A stretch of DNA of 64,000 nucleotides, taken from Corythucha ciliata (Eukaryota > Arthropoda > Insecta > Hemiptera > Tingidae). Positions 25,201 through 37,449 of the stretch are shown one piece after another. A program made the translations under genes and the position numbers. The number at the start of each line of letters is the position of its first letter. Within the stretch, counting starts at the first letter, position 1. Below the pieces are notes generated by a model. The model made no database searches, was not told where the DNA came from, and saw only the letters and a program-made list of their open reading frames with translations. The stretch covers positions 46,500,001 to 46,564,000 of the forward strand of contig CM075943.1 in NCBI GenBank assembly GCA_038030265.1, in the 5' to 3' direction.

Positions 25201-28200
25201 ACCGGAAAATATTCCTTCTGTCAGACTCGGTTTTCTTCCATTTATAATACCAAGTTAGTTCAAGCGTTGAAGCGTATAACGCAGCTTAATAACACCACGC
25301 TCCCCGCACCATAATTAACTGCCTGATCGAAAATTTTAATTAGGGAACATTTTTATTAGAGAGAGATGAGTATCATATTTGTATGCGTAAGCATGATGAA
25401 TGAATGTACTTTGTACTGACGAGTAGCAAGGGGAAAGAGCTGAGTAGAAGCTGTACAGACACGTTAAGTGTCGATCTTTTGCCGCATTCCAATCTCCAAG
25501 TGACGCCATCGTCTCATTAATATTACCGGATTTTTCTTCTTTTTTTGCCCTTCAAGTTGAAAAAAACAACTTTTCGCCGAGAAGTGCAAAAACGGGCGTT
25601 GTGCCTGTTATTAAGGTTCGTTGATGCTCATTTTCTCTCTCTTTCATATTTTCTAATTTCTCTTCAAGCGTAGAAGAACAAAAACTTCAGATCAACGGGG
25701 GCCACATGGAAGCAAAATCTTGACGTCATGCACTCTCTCCCTTCGTGTCTTTCCCTATTGTCCACAGTCTCACATTCTCCCTAGCGGTTTCCTCAATCTC
25801 TTCGGGAAGTCTTGTTTTTTTTTGCCCCGGGAGCCCCCCCCCCCTCACCAATCACTCCTTTCACCGCGCGAAACTCTGAATCCTTCGCTTCAATGGTTGT
25901 AAAGGCTCCGAGTTAACTCGCGGGACGCGAGAGGCGAGACATTCCTTTTCTGATTAAATAAAAGAAGTCACTCCCAGGATTTTTCCTTGACGCAACAAAA
26001 GCAGTTTTGAAGGTTCATTACCGCTTTGGTTTCTTTAGTCTTTCTGACGATGGCACGTTTTTTTTAATTTTCTTCTTCTCGCCGTAACATTATTGAGAAC
26101 AAAAGAGATATATAAAACTAATTATTGTTCGTTAATGAGCTGAAAAGAAGCTCAACAACCCCTCCCCTACCCATCTGGTTCAATTAACCTATTTTAAATA
26201 TATAAAAAACCCTTCGAAGTCGCGAAATTCCAAGCCGAGAAAGGATTGTTGTTTTGACGCTATTTCTCAACCACAATAGAGACACTTTCTATCAGCTCAA
26301 CTCAAAAGTTACAATCCTTGTTAATTAAATAAGGGGGGGGGGAGTCTGGGCTCTAACTGGGAGCTAGGCGGGAAAAAAGATTTGTTTAAAGAAAATGACA
26401 AAAAGCTGTTGTCGAAGGCTGGATTCTCTCCATCTCTCTCCGTTTAAAGCGTGAGTGAGAGCGACATTCCAAAAGGAGAAATGCTGCGATGCAAGGGAAT
26501 TTCCCCTTTTATTGACCGAGAAAATTAACTGATGAAACTGTAAAGTAGTTCTTCAAAACTGTATTATATCTATATCTACAAGCGAAGGATTCGCACTCGA
26601 GATAACGCTAAAGCGATGTAAAAAGAATAGGAAAATTACTCGTTTCAAAAATGTCTGATTTACATCATCATTTTATACCTTTTTAACTACGTGTTTGAGT
26701 TCCACCCAACCCCTTCCCATCATCATCACCACTTCTATCCTTCAAGGATGTTTTCTCGCGGAGTCATCCTCTATCCTACATGGGCGCTTATGGCGTGGCA
26801 TTGGCTCATGAAAGGATACACGACAGTTATCGTTGCGATGTATCTCTAAAGTTAAACTTGTAGTGTTGACTATTGGAAAATGATGGTTAGTTGTTGGCGG
26901 AAAAGTCAGTTGGGGGGGGGGGGAGAATGTCCTTACTCACTCTTCCCTTATTTCACCAAAATTCTTTTGAGTATATCCCCACTGATTCATCACATCGGTG
27001 AAATGACGAAAATTGTTGTGTACGTTGAGTGCACACAAGGCTGTTGATTATTTCCGAGTAAAACAAACAAAAATGACATTGAAAAACTTCATCAAAGACC
27101 TTGCCAAACTCGAGATAATTCCACCCCCCCCCCCCATAATTGCTTTATCGCTTTTTTGTTGTGACTATACAAATTCCACTTCATATAAATTATTGTCAAA
27201 CCCAAGTTTTTTGCTACGTAAAATTTGAAATTTTCGTGCATCCTATAATCAGAACCAGAGTTTAGACATAACTTCTCGTCGTTGAATAATCTCCAACTCC
27301 AGAGTGCAATTTTTGCTTGCCTTCCCTCTTATTTGCTATAAAACTAGGATTTTTACTGAAAAAATGTGTGAAGTAATCATTTCAGGCCCGTTTTGAACCG
27401 TATACGCATCGTAATTTCCCCACCGCTTACAGTTTTTTCGGTTTTACACCCCAAAGAGGACGACGGCATTCTTTTGAAACAAGTCCCCACCAATCCATTT
27501 TACGCAACATTCAGGCTTGCCTGAAAACATTCACCAACTTCTCGGAAAATCGGTTGCGTCACGATCCCAGCTGAGATTGATTCGAAGGAAAAAAACAAAT
27601 ATTGTGAGATGTCAGCTCCAAAATTAGTGAACGCTGGAGAATGTCCGGATAAAAGGAATCATCACGCGGAATTGTGTTAGACACGTGGCAAGCTTACAGT
27701 CCACATTTTCAGGCCCCACTTTTTTTAATGGATTCCCGATGCTTCAACTCCCTGACTTTCAGAGTTCTTAGTGTTATTTATAATGACTACGACCCTTTAC
27801 TTTGTGGAAATCAACTTTTGTCGTAGTCCTTACGGTTTTTGTTGCTGATAGTCCAAAATTGCTATTTTTTAGACCAACATCGCGTTCGGATGATACTAGT
27901 GTGAAGTTGGGAGTTGTAAGAGTCCGACATTCCTCAAACTCACATGAGCTGGTTGCTGGGACATTAATATCCTTAAATCTCTTCAACATCCAGTTTACTA
28001 CACTTTCGCGAAGGAGAAGGGTTGAAATAAGCTATTTAATATTCTCGGGGGCATACATGCAAAAACTCCTAACATTACTTTTCTCTTTACGCCTATCTTT
28101 CCTCTTGCATACAAAAAGCGCTTAGTTGATGGGCTAATTTGTATGGCAAGGGGAATAGATCGGTTGAGTGGAAATAATACGACAAAAAAAAAAAAAAAAA

Positions 28201-31200
28201 AAAAACCAGGCGCACTCGCACACGTACAAGTCTGCATACCTGGGCAGTCCAAGGACCCCCCTGCCCTGACACACATTCCAAGCGAGTTTTCTACCGCTCA
28301 CAAAAAGAAACCACGTACCCCCCACCCGAACACCGACGGTCCATTCTCTCCTCTCCTACCCTTAATTTCCTCATTGAATGAACGTGTTATTTTCGTGAGA
28401 GATTTCAAAGCGCAACTTGTACAAACAACAACTAAATAGAAACGTGTTGAGCTTGTTTGACTTTCAACACCTCAAAATAGATTTTTTGTTTTCGTTTTGT
28501 TTCGAGGGAATGCATTAGAAAAATGCGTAGATATTACATAACTGTAACTAATCGTATGTGCTACTTGGTTCTAGCCTATTCGCGAAGACGTGTTTCTTGG
28601 CCTTGAGTTTAAAAAATTCATCAGTGCTTCTTTAATAGCATTCAGGAATGCGAGTCCCCTCACTCCCATCTTTCCCTATAAGAGAGGGAGTAATGGTTTT
28701 TGTTTGTTGCCTTCCCTGAGATTGGTTCCTTGTAAATACTGTTCTATTATATGTGTTTTTAAAAAGAAAGTTATTTCGATCCTAGGGTGGGGGTGTTCTT
28801 GTGGTCGTCTGGGAGGTAGCCTGGTAGTGGAGTGATTTCGTGCAGCAAACAAACTCATAATTTTACCCAACTCTCCCCTGGCCTTGTTTCATCATTTCAA
28901 ACAATAATATTGATTTAGAGAAAAACGAACGACTCAGATCATAATATTGGAACAAAGAGCTAGAACGTGAAGAATTCGACCCTCCGGCGCCGTCTCCCCT
29001 AGACTCCCGACTTTTGTTGTTGTTGTTGTTGTTTTTATGCTAAAATGAGCGAATCCTAAAGCAGTTAACCAACTTACGCGGCACAATAATCGATTTTCCA
29101 AGCCTCTAACACAAGTCAAAGGCTGGAACAAAATTAAATTCTCAGTCCAAACCGTCAGATTTCTGTACCTAAATGAATAACTGCTTGTATCGGTAATGTA
29201 ACAAGTTTTTTCTTCTTAGGGATTGGACAATAGTGGAAAACCCTTGCTGGAGTTCCATTTCCAAGTTCAGTTCTACGTGGAAAGTCCGCTACTATTACAG
29301 TGAGTTGTCCAGCCCTTATTCGAGTGTTTAAAACTAATCATCTTTCCCCTCTTAACACTAACAGAGATGATCTTTCGATCGAACACTACTACACGCAGAT
29401 CGAAAAGAACGTTGTGGAACGAGGCCTTTTCCATCCGTCGGCCTCTCACCAAGCCCTTTTCATTTTGGCGGGTCTCGCGCTTCAGGCTCGGTACGGTGAC
29501 TCGTACCAGCCTGAATTCTACGTTAAACCGCAGAACTACCTCCCACAACAGGTACCGTCGTCAAAAGTTAATTCCTCGCCGAAATTAATTTAATTTTATC
29601 CCTTTGCAGCTCGTTACAACTTGCGGCGGAGGGCGACTCAGTCACACGATAGCGTCACTTCATCGTGCCAATTCAGGTCTGTCAAAAGCGCAGGCCCGCA
29701 TTCAGTACATACGCGAAGCGTCATCGCCTGACACTTCAGCCATTCCACATAACACCCATCTGTATCGGCTCAAGTCGAGCAAGCACGAGTCTCCACCGGG
29801 TGACACCGTTCTAGCGATATGCACTCGCGGCATTGAGCTCTACCAGGAGAGCTCTCTGAAGCCGCTTAGCTGTAAATTTCTGTGGAATGACATCGGCAAA
29901 TTGTGCTTTGATGTGAGTTCGAAAACATTCACTCGCGTTGAAAATTGTTTTCAACATTGGAATTTTTGTTTTACAGAGGAAAAAGTTCGAAATACGAAGA
30001 GTAAACGCTGCGTCAACCAAGAAATACGTTTACTATACGAGCTGCGATGAAAAGAGCAAACATTTGCTCACCCTTTGTAAGGTTACCCATCAGTACAGTA
30101 TGGCCATACAGCCCAGACTAGCTCAAGTTCGGGGCCATGAGGAATCTGGTAAAATCAAAAATATTTTTTTTACAAGTACCGAGCCATTCATTAACACAGA
30201 GCGTTGTATTTCAGAAAGGAAACAGTGCAGAGAGTGGTCTGTGGAAATGGGGAAATTCACTACGCGGTACGGCGGTACCGGTGAACAGCGTATTTCAGTT
30301 ATATCCTCCACGTCGTCTACTACGACGTCCGGTATCGTTTCGGATCGAGTTCATAGTCTGGATGAATCCGAAGGTCAGTTCAATACTAGTTTAAATCGTC
30401 GTTCGACTATATTAACACCCCCTCCCCTGCCCTTAATTCTAGACGATATAGAGTTGGAAATCATGATAAACTCACCGCCAGCGCCTTCAACTGAGTCTCT
30501 GGCGCTGGCTCATTTGTGCGAAAGCGCTCAAAACTCTCCAAGTCCTCAACCATCGCACGAGATTAAGCCAGGTGAGTTATATTTTCTTCGAATCGAAACG
30601 CGAGTTTTGGTAATTGGATTAATTGATTTTTCAGATGTAGTGGATGGGCCCACAGGGACATCAGCCACTGTAATGACACCGGCCACGACCGATGGGTCTC
30701 AATGTTCGAGCTCAGCGTCGACTGTTGTTGTTCAAAAACAACAAAACACTACCGTAGACCCAGCCACTAATGTGAGTTGATCGTTTATACTGCGATAATT
30801 CTTTTCTCAATTCGTTTTTTCCTTCTCCTCATCAGGGATCCGTGGTATCACGCTGCGAAAGTGTTACGTCAAGCTTGGAATTGGGTTACAGCCATACGGC
30901 GCAGCACTCGGCACTGTCAGAGAGCTGTGAGTTAGATTATTCGGTGCAGTCAGCCCACTGTACTGCTAGCTCGGGGGTTTACACGCTCGACGGAGGGTCT
31001 GACAATCACACCGCCATAGAAACTTTGGCAAGCAGTAGTGGCATCGGACTAGAGTCTCAAGGTATGAAGAGACGTTTCTGGGGAGGTTTGTTCATTTTGT
31101 AATGCAATTTTTTCGGTTCAGATCCCAGATCGAGGTCGGGCTCTTTAGTCAGTAACGCCGGAAGCTTTCATGGTGACGGTTCGGATCCGTCGGACGCTGG

Positions 31201-33400
31201 ACGGGGGAAATTATTGTCCGCCGAAGAACTTTCAAATTTGATTGTTCATCGAAGTCCAAAGCCACGACGAGGCGTCTACCCAACGCGAGCTACGGTCAGT
31301 TCAACGCTCGACTCGTGTTCAGACTACGTCACGCTGCCACCTCCGCCTCTACCTCCACCACCTGTACCTCCGCCGCGCACCGACTCGGAAAAATCTCTCC
31401 ACCCGGCAGCCGTCACTCTTGCTGCTACAACGGCGTCCCCGACGAATGGTTATCTTCTTTCTAATTTTGTAACAGCACCATCATCTGTGCCGGCTCCTCC
31501 TCCGCCTCCTCAACTATATTATTCACATCACCAGACCGTCCTGCCTCAAATTGTTATTCCCCAACAACATTACCAGTATATTCCCGATATGTTGCATCCG
31601 TTGAATTCTTTACCGTCGCCATCGTCTGAGGACAGGTTTGTCGCGTCTAAAGCGTCACACGTCATTCCTAATTGTTCGTCATACCTTCATTCGAGTCACA
31701 GTTTCACCCAAAGCTCGTCTCGCTATGACCCGTCAGCGAGAATGAAAATAAACCACTCGATGGTACCTATCGTTGGTGCCAATAACTATTTGGACGTACG
31801 CAGTTCATACCTTCAACAATACCATCACAGGCAGCACCCTCCTCCGCCACCTCCACGACCCCGACAAAATCATTTGGCGACGGTTTACACGAGCCAGGTT
31901 GCTCGCTCACAAATCGAACAATTCAAACAGCAGCTCTATTCAGACGCCGACTACGTCATGTATCCTCTACAGGACCCTGCTGTGTCAAAACAGGAATACC
32001 TAGAGTCGAAACTCGCCCTGGGGTATCGAGTGACTCCACCACCTCCCTACCCTTCCAAAGGACTCATCTACCGCAGCACGCCGAACGTGGCCATCGCCTC
32101 CTCGTCGTATGTCTCACCGTTGTACAACAAACAACTCTCGCCGCACAGTCGATTCGCTTCCAATCAGAACTTATCCGATTTCTATCAGCCGCCTTCATCG
32201 TTTTTTGGTGGTTCGCCGTTGTACTCGGCGGCAGCTAGCTACTCGAGCTCGTCGACTCACAGCCTACGCGGAGGCTTTGAACCAACTCTAGCTGGAGGGC
32301 TGCACAGCCCTCCGCAAATCTATCCGTCTCACCACGCTCCTTTCTCCCATCAATCGCTGGTGTCTTCGGCATCTTTTCATCGCACGCTGTCGGATGATAA
32401 TATTTTGAACTGCGAGAGATTGAAATATAGACGACCTCCTCCTCCTCCGCCATCGGAACCTCCTCCACTGTTGGTGAGTTGGAACATTTTTTTAGTACAT
32501 TTCATTTTAAAAAATGGTCTCGCTCTGATGGTCGCACATATGGGAGGCTAGGGTTACTATGCATGCGATTTCTGACAAAAATGTGTTCTGACGAGCTCTG
32601 ACAAATTCGCTTAAACAAACAAAAATCTGCGGTCTATGGGAGAGAAATCTCGTCAGAATACGTACGGGGGACAAACTCGACAAAACAAATTTTCGTCAGA
32701 AATCTCATGCATACTAACCGAACCCTGCTTATGATACATTTTTGTTTATTCATTTCCTAACGTGATTTGTGTTAATCAGGAAACTGCCACGGCTGGCCTG
32801 CCTTTGACCCCGTCCAAGTCATCGCCACGTCGTGAGTCAACCACCCCTCCGGATAGTGGCAAAAAAGACGCCCTCCCATTGGACATTTCATCCCTCCGTG
32901 AAAAAAGTCGAAACATGGACCTTCCACTCATTTCCGCCCTGTGCAACGACCGGAACCTACTCAAACAGACGAACGCCTTCGTCATGCCTCAACACCCAAC
33001 ATCCTCGTCCTCCTCCTCGTCACCGAGCGATCGACCCTCCTCCTGGCACGTTGAAGCTCAGAAACTCGCCGAACTCACCAGTGACATGATGGTGACACCC
33101 AAAAAATCCCTACTCGCCTCGTTTCTCTCCACGGCGACAACATCATCGTCATCATCCAAGTCGGCGTCGTTGACAAACGGCGACGGCCCTCCTCCTCCGG
33201 TGAAAAATTCGAGCTCGTCGTCGTCATCATCGTCCAAATTGAAATATCCAGTGTCCGGGCTGTCGACTAATCAAATCGTTAAGGCGAATCGTAAAACGAC
33301 TAGTCGACACAAACATCCGACGGATGCGAAACACCAGGCGAAAGTTAGTCGAAGCCATAGCACTGGTACGGCTGCTGTTTCCAAAGACCTTGCCTACTGA
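19233..33400 (+). CDS. ex: Expanded, FERM-domain Hippo pathway protein
   Basis: Apical FERM scaffold that activates Hippo signalling and tethers Yorkie. Exons: 19233-19352, 19421-19520, 24976-25055, 29220-29299, 29365-29551, 29610-29912, 29977-30148, 30215-30373, 30443-30571, 30635-30771, 30836-31061, 31122-32473, 32780-33400. All GT-AG and in phase, 1221 residues. The FERM domain fills about residues 20-360 (GMLDTDLFGLAVL, KLSKYAPKSWRSS, RKKFEIR are Expanded/Willin hallmarks). TSGIVS at 385-390 matches the Slimb/beta-TrCP degron known in fly Expanded. A long Pro/Ser-rich tail contains PPPY at about 871-874 (Yorkie WW ligand) and several polyproline SH3-type runs. The terminus holds the DLPLISALCNDRNLL block. 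FRMD6/Willin is the vertebrate relative but lacks this long tail. The start is chosen because Met-Arg at this position matches the family's N-terminus and the upstream frame is unsupported. Fly Expanded is about 1430 residues. Confidence 0.93.
19731..21029. mobile_element. Foldback DNA transposon in intron 2 of ex (TA target, CGGGGTGG ends)
   Basis: An almost wholly palindromic element: 19731-20360 and 20506-21029 are inverted copies with small indels, around a core of about 150 bp. The right end is CCACCCTG and the left CGGGGTGG, each beside TA, as in the 6385-8408 element. No transposase coding is visible, so it is non-autonomous. Inside the left arm a 31 bp unit is duplicated in tandem (about 20239-20299), which the right arm lacks. 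Confidence 0.78.
21030..29219. other. Introns 2-3 of ex, no embedded gene recognised
   Basis: Apart from exon 3 (24976-25055) this 8 kb is intronic. Open frames of 155 codons (23548-24015, minus) and 111 codons (24582-24917, minus) have no domain or splice logic. Simple tracts include G runs at 21805-21815 and 26912-26923, a C run at 27124-27135, about 22 A at 28183-28204, and (TTG)n near 29009-29033. Confidence 0.5.
32487..32544. repeat. Dispersed repeat fragment in ex intron 12
   Basis: About 58 bp, beginning 13 bases after the exon 12 donor, matches 51552-51614 with few changes; the shared core ends GATGGTCGCACATATGGG. A MITE is inserted immediately downstream. Confidence 0.6.
32550..32726. 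mobile_element. MITE in ex intron 12
   Basis: A 177 bp element with inverted ends: AGGGTTACTATGCATG at the left, CATGCATACTAACCGAACCCT at the right, with a shared ATTTCTGAC inner block. GCT flanks both sides (32547-32549, 32727-32729) and may be a 3 bp target duplication. No coding capacity. Confidence 0.68.
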
Positions 33401-33830
33401 GGATGTTGCCCCCTTGATTTCTCAGTCTGTGGGGTGCCTTTCAAACAAAGTGCACATTAAGTGAACAATAGTCAGTAGCTATTGATCAAATTTAAAGTCA
33501 ATGATTTTTTTTTAAATTTTCAATGATGCGCAATAATTGGACTGTGATCTATTTGAATATTATAACATTTACATCATCACCCATTCTGTACATTGTAGTA
33601 TTTTTAGCAAAATGTCATTCTAGCAAAGTTAGGACTTTATTTGCTTGAAGAAAAATCGAATCATTTTCTCAGGGTGCCATTTTTATTTTGTAAATTTTAA
33701 TTTATGACGTGTCTTCGTGACGAAACCAGTGCAAAAATAATATTAAGAGAAATGCGAAAACCTTTTTTAAATTTCTATGTTAATTTTTAAAAACTGTAAT
33801 TAACAAATTAATAATCGGTCGACTTCTTTA

Positions 33831-33979
33831 GGCCCGATTTCACCAACTTCTTAAACCAAGATCAACAACTAATCACGATTACGATGTAAACACTTGTATC
33901 AAAATTCATATGGGTCGCTATTGGCAACTAATCACGATCAACTTTAAACGAGATCAATTTTGTTGGTGAAAATGGGCCT
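33831..33979. mobile_element. MITE in the 3' region of ex
   Basis: 149 bp with inverted ends AGGCCCGATTTCACCAAC and GTTGGTGAAAATGGGCCT. It lies about 430 bases past the ex stop and before the candidate polyadenylation signal, so it is probably transcribed in the 3' UTR. No clear target duplication. Confidence 0.65.
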
Positions 33980-34247
33980 AAAGCGTTCAAGCAACACCGT
34001 TTTAAGCATAAAAGATTTCGTTGAAAAATACCGATTCGTGTTTTGTAATACGTAGTCTAGAATATACGTTAATTAAATTTCATCTGTAGAGTTACTTTGT
34101 TTATAGTAGTTGTAAAGCTCGATTCAAGAATGAAAAAACAAATTTCGTCCCTTTAAATACCTAAAGCTATTTCATTTGTCCTTGTTTTTTATTTTTGAAA
34201 TGATCGAAAAATAAGTGCAATGTTTAATTAAAGGAATTGTTGCTCAA

Positions 34248-34253
34248 AATAAA
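34248..34253 (+). terminator. Candidate polyadenylation signal of ex
   Basis: AATAAA about 850 bases after the ex stop codon, in an AT-rich tail. An inferred 3' end; an earlier variant hexamer could be used. Confidence 0.35.
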
Positions 34254-35150
34254 TTCTAGTTGTTAATGTTTTTCATATCTACCAACATTTTCTACCCTGG
34301 ATCCCAGCCAACTAGATTCTGCCGATAGATAGACCGATAGATTCTGACTATCAGGTCAGTATTCTACCATAACCGGCTCAACAGTGGAGCCCTAGAAACG
34401 GAGTCGTTTCGTTGGCGTATATGTTTTTAGGATGGTGTGTGATGGAAAATTCGTTTCTCTTTCTATCCTATCCCTATCCTATGGAATTATTTTCTTCGGG
34501 TTTCGCCTTACATTAGGAGATTATTCCTCATTAAGACTCACTGGATCATCACACAAGTTATCGACCAATATGTGGAAGTCGAAAGTTGTGTCCAATATGT
34601 GGAAGTTGAAGTTTTTTGCAGCTACAAGAACACTGATAGTCCAGTCCAGTCAAATTAGAATTTTACCTTGCAAAAGATCCAGCAACATTTTTTATTTTTT
34701 ATCTTATAGTATATGTATATAGGTAAGGAGTGTTCGAGAAAAAAAGACCGACGGCATGCCAAAAACCACTTTTTTCAACTTTTTTGAGGTTGTACATCAT
34801 GAATGTGATGTCAGCTCGGATTCGATTTTTTTCACGAACACCACACTTCCATTCCCGTAGGGAACATGGAAGTAAAATGAAAATTCTAAAACGCTCGGCA
34901 CAACTTTTGGCAGCCCGAAAACTTTTTTTAGTTTTTTCTAAATATCGCTAAAACCATCAGCTTTAGAGGACATTATCTCGCACAACACAGATAGGGCATT
35001 TTTCCTACATATTTTGTATTCAAAGTATTTTTCTACGACCAATATGGAGGGCGCTACAGCCTCTCGGACAATTTTTCCTGTAATGGTTGAAAGTTTTAAA
35101 ATCGCCCGTTTCCGACCAAAATATGTTCGGTGAGCTTCATTTCTTGCTGT

Positions 35151-35976
35151 CAACATTCATCCATCTGTCATTACCAACTTTTCAACCCCCCTTCCCCCTA
35201 CTCATTTTAAAAGTTCCAAATCACTTTTTTCCGGCTAAGCTGAAACCTTGGCAACTTGGCAAGTCGGGTCCTCGACGTTGTCACTAATCGACACACACCA
35301 GTCGAGGGTTTACCATGACGCTTGTTTGCAAGTGTTCGCCGAAACCGGTGTCAGAAAGAAGAGTTTTTGGCTGGAGTCTTCAGAGACTTGCATAGAAATG
35401 CATGATTCACTTTATATCACAGAACAACAATTATAATTCAGTTTGCTGTTCACCATTGAACCCGTTTTCACTCGATCGTCGAAGGGATGGGAGTGGGAGT
35501 GTAAGGTGGGTGGGGGAACTGAAAAAGTTGGTTAAATGAAGCTCAGAAATTTCCAACCGAATCCGCTGGAAATTCTTAAAGCATCAAGGGGCGGCTCAAG
35601 GCGTTGAGCGTGTGAGGACAGCTGTGGGCATCTACGGAACGTTAACGTACGCAAATACTAATAAATTCTCACTCTATAGATCCCCCTCCCTAAATCACCA
35701 ACTCCGCCATCCGACATTTTATTTTTACAACTTGCATGAAAAGCCACTGAAGACTCTTGTCAAAAGCTCTTCTTTCAACTCTTCGACATCGGTTTTGGCG
35801 AACACTTGCAAGCAAGCGTCATGGCAATCCCTCGACTCGTATATCTCGGAGTAGTGACAACGTCGAGGACCCGACTTATCAAGGTTTAAGCTTTGCCGGA
35901 AAAACGTGATTTGGAAATTGTTATACAAGTAGAGGGGGAGGGGGCTTGAAAAGTTGGTAGTGACGGACGAGGGATG
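35151..35976. mobile_element. Foldback element, ~240 bp inverted arms
   Basis: 35151-35395 and 35743-35976 are diverged inverted copies (shared blocks GTCGGGTCCTCGACGTTGTC and CAAGTGTTCGCC) around about 350 bp of unique DNA. No coding remains and no sure target duplication, so the superfamily is unassigned. Confidence 0.65.
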
Positions 35977-36118
35977 AATTTACGGCGTCTTTCAGTGTGA
36001 TGGGCGAGCGGCGGACTGTCGAATGAGGCACAAATTGATTTGCACAGTTCCACTAGGATAATGATGTGATGCCAGTCGGTCTTCCTTTGTTTTTCAGCTG
36101 TACGTATCCAGCCGAATG

Positions 36119-36374
36119 CAATTCTAACGTGTCAGTTACTAAGAGTATAAGTCAAAAAATTGAAGTTTTCAAGAGAGCGTTCCAAACTTTTCAATTTAAA
36201 TAAAACCAAATCAATACTGTTAGGTACAAGTCCCCTTAGAAATAGGAATTCGTTTTTTTTCGTGACTTATACTCTTGAGAACAGGAGAGTAGAGGCAGGC
36301 CGTCAAGCTGAGTGCAAGAACGGAAAATGGCTAATTTTTGACTTATACTCTTGGTAACTGACACGATAGAATTG
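36119..36374. mobile_element. MITE, ~45 bp inverted ends
   Basis: 256 bp; the ends begin CAATTCTA and share the block GTGTCAGTTAC then AGAGTATAAGTCAAAAA in inverted orientation. An extra copy of the ACTTATACTCTTG motif sits inside near 36264-36277. Confidence 0.65.
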
Positions 36375-37449
36375 TAACTATAAATTCTTGCATGAATATA
36401 ATGGGGAGGAGGGGGCTCTATTATGAATGCTTGGAGCTTGGGGGTGAACATAAAAAAACATGAGCATCCACGGTCACCAACCAAAAGGTTGGATATTATC
36501 TTGATATAGGACTCGCAGTGTGGTCTCAGGGTCGGGCCGACCCAAGCACTCCGAACTTGCCAGAGAGCTCTTGTTGATAGGACCGAGGACGGTTGTTCAG
36601 TCGCCGAGGGCTTAACGCGGTTAGGCATCCAAAATTTTGGCATTTTTCACGGTCCCCCCATCGGCACAAGGCCTCTCACCACGGTCATTGGGAGGGGGGG
36701 GGTTATAGTCTGGACCCTAACATAACTAGAGACATCCCTGCGTCAGGAACATTTGTGTGACGCTTTCGGCTTTGGCGTTACAGGTCTAGGGTGAAGCATA
36801 AAGAATACCATCGTGTGAATGGCTAGTCAATCAATGAAGGAAAGGCAAATGCGGATTGAAGAACCCCTCGCTACCTCTAAATTCGACCGAACTCTGTTGA
36901 AACAGCTCTTTCTAATTTCTATCGCGCAGTTCCCTATCCCTACATTTAAAGTATCGTTGAAAGTTTCAAAACGCATCAAGTGGGTGGCTGGGAGTGGGAA
37001 TTTCTACGGTGGGATGATCGCTTCGTCCCCATGACGTCACGACTCCTTGGTGCTCGAGTCTTATTAACCTTCGGGCAACATTTTCTATAATTTTCATCGA
37101 ATTTGATGCTTTTTAATAATTAAAATGGCGATGGTTTAAACACAAAAGAAATTGTTAATAAATGTGTGATTAGTAATTACAAAGGAAACTGGAGGCAATA
37201 AATGTGGTGGAACCCTCACGGTGTTGCGTCACAAGGGACCTGTTGGTCAAGAAGAGGTTTCTTTCTGTTCCTTCGAAGCCAGTGGTTCTGCCACTGTTGG
37301 AACTATACTTGTTCTACTTTTTTTTTTTCTTGTGTCTTGAATTTCTCTTGTTTTCGTCGTTTAAACTAAGTTTTGTACAGAGTGCCTTATTTAACGCTGT
37401 GATGCCTCGATCCCTGTGAATTTCGCATGAGTCCCCACGGTCTAGTACT

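Larger units (their letters stand above)
34254..37449. other. Intergenic between ex and the TFIIIC subunit gene
   Basis: No gene. It holds the foldback at 35151-35976, the MITE at 36119-36374, and a fragment at about 34735-34800 that resembles 57320-57390 (both contain a GACCGACG block then a T-rich stretch ending GAGxTTGTA). Confidence 0.5.

Noticed and set aside
28183..28204. A run of about 22 bases as a retroposed poly(A) tail
   Set aside because: No processed-transcript body or target duplication could be seen on either side.
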